Origin: CAVXZE01 sp964615365
GTDB taxonomy: Bacteria > Myxococcota_A > UBA9160 > UBA6930
Direction: 5' to 3'
Assembly (NCBI GenBank): GCA_964615365.1
Contig: CAZTOU010000009.1
Coordinates: forward strand, 62,001 to 126,000
DNA length: 64,000 bases
Every line of letters starts with the position of its first letter. The stretch's first letter is position 1. Below are positions 1 to 6,775 of this stretch, one piece after another. The position numbers and the translations under genes are program-made. The notes under the pieces were generated by a model. The model made no database searches. It was not told where the DNA came from and saw only the letters and a program-made list of their open reading frames with translations.

Positions 1-534
1 ATGGCCGCGGCGTTGGGAATCGTGCGGGGCCACCGAGGCGCGATCAACGTCTACAGCGAGCCGCGCAAGGGCACTACCATCAAGGTGCTCTTCCCCGCAT
101 CGGAGAGCGACAGGCCTTCGGAAGGGAGGCGAACGGACGGAGGGATCGGCGACGAGGAGTGGCGCGGAGAGGGAACCATCCTGGTTGCCGACGACGAGGA
201 AGCTGTCCGCGCCGTCACCAGGCGGATGCTGGAGAAACTGGGGTACCAAGTGCTGCTGGCCAACGACGGCCGCTCCGCCATCGAGATCTTCCGCGATCAC
301 AGCGACGAGATCGTCTGCGTCCTGCTCGACTTGACCATGCCCCATCTCGATGGCGAGCAGGCTTTCCGCGAGATGCGCCGGATCCGACCCGACGTCAAGG
401 TCATCCTGTCGAGCGGCTACAACGAGCAAGACGCCACCCAGCACTTCACTGGCAAGGGCCTGGCCGGCTTCCTCGAGAAGCCCTACCAGTCGGCGACCCT
501 GGCGGCGAAGCTCAGGGACGTCCTGCGGAGCTAG
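1..534 (+). CDS. hybrid sensor histidine kinase with receiver domain, C-terminal part
   Basis: Partial gene entering from the left edge; the ATG at base 1 is a chance methionine inside the kinase. The first ~33 residues are the end of a HATPase_c catalytic domain (IVRGHRGAINVYSEP and GTTIKVLFP strands). After a ~25-residue charged linker comes a CheY-like receiver, residues ~58-175, with the acidic pair D64-D65, phospho-acceptor D110 (in LLDLTMP) and conserved K160. This order (kinase then receiver) is typical of PAS-type hybrid kinases that phosphorylate their own C-terminal receiver; the sensor part is outside the window. The 3' end overlaps the convergent transporter gene by 23 nt. Signal and partner unknown. 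Confidence 0.85.
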   Translation: MAAALGIVRGHRGAINVYSEPRKGTTIKVLFPASESDRPSEGRRTDGGIGDEEWRGEGTILVADDEEAVRAVTRRMLEKLGYQVLLANDGRSAIEIFRDHSDEIVCVLLDLTMPHLDGEQAFREMRRIRPDVKVILSSGYNEQDATQHFTGKGLAGFLEKPYQSATLAAKLRDVLRS

Positions 535-1858
535 CCATCTCGGTGATGGTGCTCCAGGTTTCGCGGAGAGCGAAGACGAGCACCACGGCGAGGACGGTGG
601 GGACGACGAAGCGGAGCAGGGTCCGCCACAGGAAGAACCAGCGCACGCCCTCCGCACCGATGCGCACCTCGGGAGTGGGATCGCGTTTCCCCCAGCCGAC
701 CAGCAAGGACATGAGCAGGCCACCCAGCAGCAGGAAGACGTTGGATCCGATCTGATCCATCAGCCCGAGGACGTCCAGGCGCATGGCGGAGGGGATGCCC
801 AGCACGGCGACGGCGGCCGCACAGACACAGGCCGCCCGGGGGCGGCTCCAGCCCCGGCCGTCGATCATCGACGCCACCACCACCTCCAGCAGCGAGATCG
901 CGGAGGTGAGCGCCCCCAGCACCAGTGCCACGAAGAAGACCACGCCGATCCACTGCCCGCCCGGCCCCATGGTCGCGAAGGCCTTGGGAAGGGTGATGAA
1001 GAGAGCCCCCACCGTGCTCGCGACCACGTCCTCCTGGAGGCCGAGCGCGAACAGCAGCGGGAAGACCACCAGCCCCGCCACGAACGCAACGCCGAAGTCC
1101 GAGACGGCGATCATCACCGCCTCGTCCGGCAGGTGGTGCTCCCGCGAGAGGTAGCTGGCGTAGGTGAGGATGGCGCCCATGCCCAGGCTCAGGCTGAAGA
1201 AGGCCTGCGAGGCGGCATCCTTCAGCACGCCGAAGTCGAGAATCTCCCCGAAGTCGGTCTGCAGGTAGTAGGCGTAGCCGGCGCTCGCCCCGTCAAGTGT
1301 GGCGGCATAGATGGCGAGTCCAATCACCAGGACCGCCAGCAGCGGCATCAGGATCATCGAGGTCCTCTCGATGCCGGAGCGGATTCCTCCGGCGACCACG
1401 AAGGCGGTCACCGCCATGAAGCCCAGGTGCCAGAGAACTGCCGGTGTGCCGGTCGCAACGGCCTCGAAGTGTGCGCCCGAGTTCGCGTCGAATCCGCCGG
1501 CTATGCCCTCGAGGGCGTAGCGGACCGTCCATCCGGCGATCACGCTGTAGTAGCTCAGGATCACCACGCCGGCGGCCACGCAGAGCACGCCCAATGGCAG
1601 CCAGGACCTGCCGCCGAAGTGCACCAGCGCCTGGATCGGGCTCCGGCGCGCGCTCCGACCGACGGTGAGCTCGGCGAGCATCACCGGGAGCCCGACCAGG
1701 AGGGTCATCGCCACGTAGAGCACCACGAAGGCGGCGCCCCCGTTCTCGGCGGTCATGTACGAGAACCGCCACATGTTTCCGAGCCCCACCGCAGAGCCGA
1801 CGGCGGCGAGGGTGAAGCCCATCCGACTCGACCAGTTCTCGCGCGCGGCCTGATTCAT
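512..1858 (-). CDS. sodium:neurotransmitter symporter (NSS/SNF) family transporter
   Basis: 448-residue polytopic membrane protein of the NSS family, which couples Na+ entry to uptake of amino acids or related amines across the inner membrane. The family-diagnostic broken TM1 is at the N-terminus (GSAVGLGNMWRFSY followed by the AENGG loop, residues ~16-34), and roughly 11-12 hydrophobic segments follow, the usual number for short bacterial members. It lies 15 nt behind the methyltransferase gene on the same strand, so the two are probably one transcript under the MarR-type regulator on the other side of the palindrome at 2678-2699. The substrate cannot be read from sequence. The 3' end overlaps the convergent histidine-kinase gene. 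Confidence 0.9.
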   Translation of the reverse strand: MNQAARENWSSRMGFTLAAVGSAVGLGNMWRFSYMTAENGGAAFVVLYVAMTLLVGLPVMLAELTVGRSARRSPIQALVHFGGRSWLPLGVLCVAAGVVILSYYSVIAGWTVRYALEGIAGGFDANSGAHFEAVATGTPAVLWHLGFMAVTAFVVAGGIRSGIERTSMILMPLLAVLVIGLAIYAATLDGASAGYAYYLQTDFGEILDFGVLKDAASQAFFSLSLGMGAILTYASYLSREHHLPDEAVMIAVSDFGVAFVAGLVVFPLLFALGLQEDVVASTVGALFITLPKAFATMGPGGQWIGVVFFVALVLGALTSAISLLEVVVASMIDGRGWSRPRAACVCAAAVAVLGIPSAMRLDVLGLMDQIGSNVFLLLGGLLMSLLVGWGKRDPTPEVRIGAEGVRWFFLWRTLLRFVVPTVLAVVLVFALRETWSTITEMASSAGRP

Positions 1859-1873
1859 GAACTGCAGCTTACC

Positions 1874-2632
1874 CTAGCTGCCCTGGAGAAGTGCCAGGGG
1901 CATCGAGAAGTCGTAGGGCCCAGGTCTCCCGATGGCGAGGGCCTCGCGAACCTCCGCCGGCGCCCGGTCGAACAACCGCCGAAGGGCGCCGATCTCCGGA
2001 TCGGGGGTTCCGATGCGCTCGACCCAGGAGTCGAAGTCGAGCTCGAGGCCCCAGCGCTGGTGCAGCGCCGGAGTCAGGCCGGCTGCTCGGAACATCGCCT
2101 CCCACTCCGAGACGCGGTGATCGCGCACGTGGGAGGGGTCGCGGAGCACCTCGATGGCGTTCAGGTAGCTGTCGCAGACGTGCGTCTCGGGAGCCACCGA
2201 GTCCACCAGGAGGAAGCTGCCGCCGGGACGGAGCACCCGGACCGTCTCGGCGAGGGCCCTCTCGGGGGAGGGATAGTGGTGCGCGCTGAAACGCGAGGTC
2301 ACCACGTCGAAGCTCGCATCCGGGAGCTCGAGCCGCTCCACGTCGCCGAGGCGAAAGTCCACGTTTCCGATGCCGCGTTCCCCGGCCAGGCGACGCCCCT
2401 CCGCGAGCATGGCTTCGGCGAGATCGACCGCGATCACCTCCCCGACGCGCGGCGCGAAGGCGAGGGCGGTGTGCCCGGCACCACAGCCGAGGTCGAGCAC
2501 CCGCTCCGTGCCGCTCCGCACGCCGAGGTCGACCATGCGGCCGAGCTCCGGACCGCTCGCCATCACGGGGTGCTTGGCGTAGTTCGCGGCGACGGCTGCG
2601 AACTGCTTCTCGACTGACTCCTTCTGATCCAC
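1874..2632 (-). CDS. class I SAM-dependent methyltransferase (UbiE-like)
   Basis: 252 residues with a seven-strand Rossmann methyltransferase core. Motif I is VLDLGCGAGHTAL (residues ~40-52), the acidic ribose-binding end of strand 2 follows (VIAVDLAEAML), and the post-I segment VTSRFSAHHYPSPERAL resembles Methyltransf_11/UbiE enzymes. The start is GTG at 2632, with AAGGAG about 8 nt upstream. First gene of a probable operon with the downstream NSS transporter; the promoter reads out of the AT-rich gap shared with the MarR gene. The methyl acceptor is unknown. A link to the transported compound is only suggested by the operon. Confidence 0.85.
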   Translation of the reverse strand: MDQKESVEKQFAAVAANYAKHPVMASGPELGRMVDLGVRSGTERVLDLGCGAGHTALAFAPRVGEVIAVDLAEAMLAEGRRLAGERGIGNVDFRLGDVERLELPDASFDVVTSRFSAHHYPSPERALAETVRVLRPGGSFLLVDSVAPETHVCDSYLNAIEVLRDPSHVRDHRVSEWEAMFRAAGLTPALHQRWGLELDFDSWVERIGTPDPEIGALRRLFDRAPAEVREALAIGRPGPYDFSMPLALLQGS

Positions 2633-2657
2633 TTGCCAGCTCCTTGACCCTTATCTT

Positions 2658-2685
2658 ATTTTACTTTGCCTTGTGCAATTATTAA
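2658..2685 (-). promoter_or_regulatory. candidate sigma70 promoter for the methyltransferase/transporter operon
   Basis: On the minus strand TTAATA (2680-2685) and TAAAAT (2658-2663) are separated by 16 nt, with a predicted start near 2651, just upstream of the AAGGAG of the methyltransferase gene. The -35 element falls inside the palindrome at 2678-2699. Identified by eye only. Confidence 0.4.
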
Positions 2686-2699
2686 TAATAGTTAATAAT
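2678..2699. promoter_or_regulatory. candidate MarR operator (imperfect 22-bp palindrome)
   Basis: ATTATTAAT, a 4-nt centre, then GTTAATAAT: arms match at 8 of 9 positions. It sits in the AT-rich gap between the divergent methyltransferase and MarR genes. It overlaps the -35 of the leftward promoter and a possible rightward -10 (AATAAT, 2694-2699; 17 nt after TTGTGC at 2671-2676). That is the expected place for an autoregulating MarR repressor. Assignment rests on position and symmetry. Confidence 0.55.
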
Positions 2700-2706
2700 A
2701 TTTCCG

Positions 2707-3168
2707 ATGGAGGGCAAGGCCCAGGAGATCGAGGCCGCCATCGAGAGCCTCGGGCGACTCGCGGATCTGTTCCAGCGGCGGCGGACCCAGCTGGCCCGTG
2801 GTGTGGGCCTGACGGTGCAGCAGTGGCGGGTGATGGAGGAGATTTCCAGCCGGCACTTCCTCCCCTCCCTCTTCGCGCGGGAACGCGAGTGCACGCCCGC
2901 GGCGATCTCCAAGATCCTTCGACAGCTCCTCGGCAAGGGACTGATCCGGACTGCGATCTCGGAGGACGACGGACGCCAGCGTCGCTACCGGCTCAGCGCC
3001 GAAGGACACCGCACGATCGAGCGGCTGCGGGAGGAGCGGCGTCGCGCCATCCGTGCCATCTGGTCGGATCTTCCGGGCCCGGCGGTGACCCGCTTCACGC
3101 ACTTCGCCGGCGAGCTCAGCGACCGACTCGAGAGCTACGCGAATCAGCCCACCAGGAAGGACCCGTAG
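2707..3168 (+). CDS. MarR-family transcriptional regulator
   Basis: 153 residues with a winged helix-turn-helix. The recognition-helix region reads TPAAISKILRQLLGKGLI and is followed by the wing DDGRQRRYRLSAEG, as in MarR proteins; the flanking N- and C-terminal helices would form the dimer. Divergent from the methyltransferase/NSS-transporter pair across a 22-bp AT-rich palindrome, so it most likely represses itself and that operon and responds to a small ligand. No good ribosome-binding site precedes ATG 2707. The 3' end overlaps the convergent AmrB gene by 25 nt. Confidence 0.85.
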   Translation: MEGKAQEIEAAIESLGRLADLFQRRRTQLARGVGLTVQQWRVMEEISSRHFLPSLFARERECTPAAISKILRQLLGKGLIRTAISEDDGRQRRYRLSAEGHRTIERLREERRRAIRAIWSDLPGPAVTRFTHFAGELSDRLESYANQPTRKDP

Positions 3169-3929
3169 CCGACCACGCGGCCCCGCGGACCGGCGGTGTC
3201 GCCGGAGCTGCGCAGATCCACCGCGTGAACCAGGAGCCCCCGGGCGCGAGCCGCGTGGAGCAGACCGCGCAGCGGATGGCAGCCACAGGCGTGCTCCGAG
3301 GTCAGCTCCTCGAACCGAAGCGTCTCGACCAGCTCGGCGGTGTGCTGGTCGAGCCGCCGAGCCGTCTCGTAGTCGTGAAAGTGGCTGAGGTCCGAGCTCA
3401 CGATGATGCGCGTCTCGTCTCCTCCCCACAGTGCGTCGATCAGCGCCGCGACGGATTCCGGGGAAGTCTGACCGACCAGGACCGGAAGCACGCGGAAATC
3501 CGGGAGGACCACCTGGAGGAAGGGAAGCTGCACCTCCAGGCTGTGCTCGTCCTCGAAGGGGGCGTCGAAGACGCGCACATTGGGCACCCCCTTCGCGATC
3601 TCGAAGGCCTCGGTGTCGACGGGAACCTCGCCGATGGGCGTCGCGAAGGCGGTCGCCGAGGAGATCGCCATCCCACCGAGGGCCATGCGGTGAGCGGGGC
3701 CGAGGAGAATCACCCGGCGCACCGTCTCCCGCACCTCGGCCAGGGCGGCGTAGGCGGCCGCCGCCACCGGACCCGAGTAGACGTATCCCGCGTGCGGCGC
3801 GATCAGGGCCTTGGGTGAGCCGCCGGGGGACGGGGCCGCGGCGAGGTAGCCCTCGACCGCCATGCGGAGCTCGTCGGACACTGCTGGATAGAAGAAACCG
3901 GCCACGGCAGGCTCGCGGACGCTCCCCAT
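3144..3929 (-). CDS. amrB: AmmeMemoRadiSam system protein B (MEMO1 family)
   Basis: 261 residues covering the whole MEMO1 fold, a relative of class III extradiol dioxygenases. Conserved site residues are visible: H46 in APHAGYVYSG, H80 in LGPAH, EDEHSLEVQLPF, SDLSHFHDY and the CGCHP motif near the C-terminus. These correspond to the His/His/His/Cys cluster of human MEMO1. The start at 3929 is chosen because REPAVAGFFYP is the family N-terminus. Its usual partners, the radical SAM enzyme and the AMMECR1 protein, are at 58.6-60.3 kb rather than next door. The biochemical role of the system is unsettled. A TATACT box lies about 8 nt upstream. Confidence 0.9.
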   Translation of the reverse strand: MGSVREPAVAGFFYPAVSDELRMAVEGYLAAAPSPGGSPKALIAPHAGYVYSGPVAAAAYAALAEVRETVRRVILLGPAHRMALGGMAISSATAFATPIGEVPVDTEAFEIAKGVPNVRVFDAPFEDEHSLEVQLPFLQVVLPDFRVLPVLVGQTSPESVAALIDALWGGDETRIIVSSDLSHFHDYETARRLDQHTAELVETLRFEELTSEHACGCHPLRGLLHAARARGLLVHAVDLRSSGDTAGPRGRVVGYGSFLVG

Positions 3930-3936
3930 GATCGGA

Positions 3937-3942
3937 AGTATA
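3937..3942 (-). promoter_or_regulatory. candidate -10 box immediately upstream of amrB
   Basis: TATACT on the minus strand, 7 nt before the amrB ATG, would place transcription start at or next to the start codon. No convincing -35 is present 16-18 nt further upstream, and there is no ribosome-binding site, so a leaderless message is possible but unproven. Confidence 0.25.
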
Positions 3943-4026
3943 CCCTCCCGGGCCGCGGAGCCGGGTGCCGCCGTCGCTATCATTCGCGCCGGTGGCCCGG
4001 GCTTTGGAGGAGGCGGACGCAGGAGC

Positions 4027-6774
4027 ATGACCGCAAGACGCAGGTCCACGGCGAGCGGGCGAGGTCGGAGCCCCGGGCGGAAGCGCGCGGCGAAAGCCCG
4101 GAAGCGGGCCGGTGCCGCCCGGCCCCGCAAGAGAAGAGCTCACCGGCTGGCTGCCGACGTCCTCCCGCGTCGCGTCGAGCTCCACCTGGAGCTGGACCCG
4201 GCGAAGGGAAAGGCCGTCAAGGGCGAGGTCGCCATCGACCTCAAGCTCGAACGCAGGCGCCGCTCCATCGAGCTCCACGCCGCCGATCTTCGGGTCTCCC
4301 GGGCGCGCCTCGAAGCCGAGCAGGGCACCCTTCGCGGAAGCATCGAGCCCCACCCCGAGCGGGAGACCGTCGAGGTGCGCTTCGACCAGCCCATCGCCAG
4401 CGGTGCGGTGACGTTGCGGCTGGGCTTCGCGGGCAAGCTGCGAAGCGACCTGCGCGGGCTCTACGCCGCCAGCGCCGGCCAGCGCCAATACGCCTTCACC
4501 CAACTCGAGGCGGCGGACGCACGCCGCTTCTTCCCCTGCTTCGACGAGCCGGCGATGAAGGCCCGCTTCCAGATCTCGGTGACGACGGGTACCGGCAACA
4601 CGGTCCTGTCGAACAGCCCGGTGGCAAAGATCGAGCCGCTGGGCGGCGGCCGCAAACGGGTGCACTTCAAGCCCACACCCCCGCTCTCGACCTACCTGCT
4701 GGCTCTCGCGGTGGGAGAACTCGAGGCTTCCCCTCCCACCCACTGCGGGGAAACGGAGATCCGGGTGTGGCACACGCCCGGAAAGGGGGCACTCACCGCC
4801 TTCGCCCTGGAGACTGCACGAGAGACCCTGGCCCGCCTCGAGACCTACTTCGATCTTCCCTACCCCTACGAGAAGCTCGACCTGGTGGCGGCTCCCGATT
4901 TCGAGGCCGGAGCCATGGAGAACGCGGGCGCCGTCTTCTTCCGAGAGACCCTGCTGCTGGTCGATCCGGAGACCGTCACCCTCCAGGAGATGAAGCGGGT
5001 GGCGGAGGTGATCTGCCACGAGCTGGCCCACATGTGGTACGGCGACCTGGTCACCATGGCCTGGTGGGACGACCTCTGGCTGAACGAGGCCTTCGCGACC
5101 TGGATGGCCTTCCACGTGGTGGACGGGTGGAAGCCGGAGTGGCGGATGTGGCAGGACTTCCAGCACCACCGCTCGGCCGCCCTCTCCATGGACGCTCTCC
5201 GGCATACCCATCCCGTCTACACCGAGGTGCGGAGCCCGGACGAGGCCACCGAGAACTTCGACCTGATCACCTACGAGAAGGGAGCCTCGGTGGTCCGGAT
5301 GATCGAGCGCTATCTCGGCGCGGAGACCTTTCGCGCCGGGGTGCGCACCTATCTCCGACGGCACCGGGAATCGAACACGGTGGCCGCGGACCTGTGGCGG
5401 GCCCTCTCGGAGGCTTCGGACCAGGAGGTGGAGCCCATCGTGCGCGCCTGGATCGAGCAGCCGGGCTTCCCGCTGCTGCGAATCCGCCGCGCCGAAAGAG
5501 AAGGCAGGCCCGTGCTGCGCTTCCGACAGGAGCGCTTCGAGGCGAGTCCGAGGAGCGCGAGTCAGTCGAAGCGAAGCGCGGGATCCAAGCGGAAGCCCTC
5601 GCGCTGGCCGATCCCCTGGGTCGGTCGCGTCGCCCGCGCGGGGCGCCGCCGGGCCAGCACCGAGCGCTACCTGATCGGCCGGGTGCGGGACGAGCTGATC
5701 CTCGAGGACGCGCCGGTCCGCTTCGTCTACGGGAACGCCGACGAGGGCGGCTTCTTCCGTCCCCTCCACGATCCAGAGGAGCTGCGCGCCCTGGCGGGGG
5801 ATCTCGACACGCTCACCGCCGTCGAGCGGATGGGCCTGCTCGGTCACCAATGGGCGATCGTGCGCGCGGGCCGGGCGAGGATCGACGCCTTCCTCGATCT
5901 CGTCATGGCCTTCGGCGAGGAGAGGGATCCCGACGTCCTCTTGACCCTGCGAACCCCGCTCGCCTTCACCCGCCGGCAGCTCGCCGCACCGCTGGGGGAA
6001 GAGATGGAGGCGGCGCTGATGCGACGCATCGACGGGGAATTCGGTCCCGCCTTCGCCGCCCTCGGCTGGGATGCCGCCCGCGACGAAGCCGATCTGGTGC
6101 GACTCCGGCGCGCCGCGCTGCTGGCGCTGGTGGGGGAGGTGGCGGAGTCCGAGCCGGTCCTGCAGGCGGCGACGGAGCGCTGCGGTGCCTACCTGGACGA
6201 CCGGCGTTCCCTCGATCCGAACCTCGCCGACTCGGTGGTGAACCTCGCGGCGCAGCAGGGAGATGCGTCCCTGTTCGAGAGGTTTCTCGGAGCTTCGACG
6301 AGGGCCGGGACACCCCAGGAACGCCGCCGCTTCCTGATGTGCCTGGGCGAGTTCCGGGATCCGGACCTGGTCGAGCGAGCCCTCGCCCTCTCACTCACGG
6401 ATGCCGTCGGCACGCAGGACGTCGCGATCCTCCTGGCCCGGATGCTCGGCAACCGGGCGGCGGGTGAGCAGACCTGGGAGTTCATGAAGAGGCGCTGGAC
6501 GGCCCTTCGCCGCCGGATGCCGCCGATGCTGATCACCCGTCCCGTCGAGGCGACCCCTCACCTCGGAACCCGCGCGGCCCGAAGGGACGTGGCCTCCTTC
6601 TTTCGCGCCCACCCGATACCCACCGGAGCCCGCGCCGTTCGCCTCGCCCTCGAGAGGTTCGACCTGAACCTGGAGCTTCAGGCCCGTGCCGCGCCGGCCC
6701 TGCGGCGCTGGCTGGCGGCGAGCGCCGCCGAGCAGCGCCGGGCGATCGGCTCCCGCAGCAGCGACCTGGCCTGA
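4027..6774 (+). CDS. M1 family metallopeptidase (aminopeptidase N-like)
   Basis: 915 residues. It has the M1 signature GAMEN (295-299, N-terminal amine recognition) and the zinc site HELAH (331-335) with E354 exactly 18 residues later, so the enzyme should be an active Zn aminopeptidase. The N-terminal beta-saddle, catalytic domain and a long helical ERAP1-like C-terminal region are all present. The N-terminus is a ~45-residue Arg/Lys/Ala-rich stretch without a signal peptide, suggesting a cytoplasmic protein. A second basic Ser/Arg-rich insert lies around residues 505-550. The start at 4027 is preferred over an upstream ATG at 3928 because GGAGGAGG precedes it. The next gene starts 1 nt after its stop. 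Confidence 0.93.
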   Translation: MTARRRSTASGRGRSPGRKRAAKARKRAGAARPRKRRAHRLAADVLPRRVELHLELDPAKGKAVKGEVAIDLKLERRRRSIELHAADLRVSRARLEAEQGTLRGSIEPHPERETVEVRFDQPIASGAVTLRLGFAGKLRSDLRGLYAASAGQRQYAFTQLEAADARRFFPCFDEPAMKARFQISVTTGTGNTVLSNSPVAKIEPLGGGRKRVHFKPTPPLSTYLLALAVGELEASPPTHCGETEIRVWHTPGKGALTAFALETARETLARLETYFDLPYPYEKLDLVAAPDFEAGAMENAGAVFFRETLLLVDPETVTLQEMKRVAEVICHELAHMWYGDLVTMAWWDDLWLNEAFATWMAFHVVDGWKPEWRMWQDFQHHRSAALSMDALRHTHPVYTEVRSPDEATENFDLITYEKGASVVRMIERYLGAETFRAGVRTYLRRHRESNTVAADLWRALSEASDQEVEPIVRAWIEQPGFPLLRIRRAEREGRPVLRFRQERFEASPRSASQSKRSAGSKRKPSRWPIPWVGRVARAGRRRASTERYLIGRVRDELILEDAPVRFVYGNADEGGFFRPLHDPEELRALAGDLDTLTAVERMGLLGHQWAIVRAGRARIDAFLDLVMAFGEERDPDVLLTLRTPLAFTRRQLAAPLGEEMEAALMRRIDGEFGPAFAALGWDAARDEADLVRLRRAALLALVGEVAESEPVLQAATERCGAYLDDRRSLDPNLADSVVNLAAQQGDASLFERFLGASTRAGTPQERRRFLMCLGEFRDPDLVERALALSLTDAVGTQDVAILLARMLGNRAAGEQTWEFMKRRWTALRRRMPPMLITRPVEATPHLGTRAARRDVASFFRAHPIPTGARAVRLALERFDLNLELQARAAPALRRWLAASAAEQRRAIGSRSSDLA

Positions 6775-6775
6775 G

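Noticed and set aside
350..2617. 755-codon open frame antisense to the transporter and methyltransferase
   Set aside because: His/Gly/Glu/Arg-rich shadow with no domain logic; the opposite strand holds two clear families.
3927..3930. CATG overlap of amrB ATG with an in-frame ATG of the M1 peptidase, as a second start-on-start divergent pair
   Set aside because: The M1 gene has a better start at 4027 with GGAGGAGG; residues 3928-4026 are not family-like, and CATG gives this pattern by chance.
2692..5850. 1052-codon minus-strand open frame across amrB and the M1 peptidase
   Set aside because: Low-complexity shadow caused by high GC; the real genes on these bases have diagnostic motifs.
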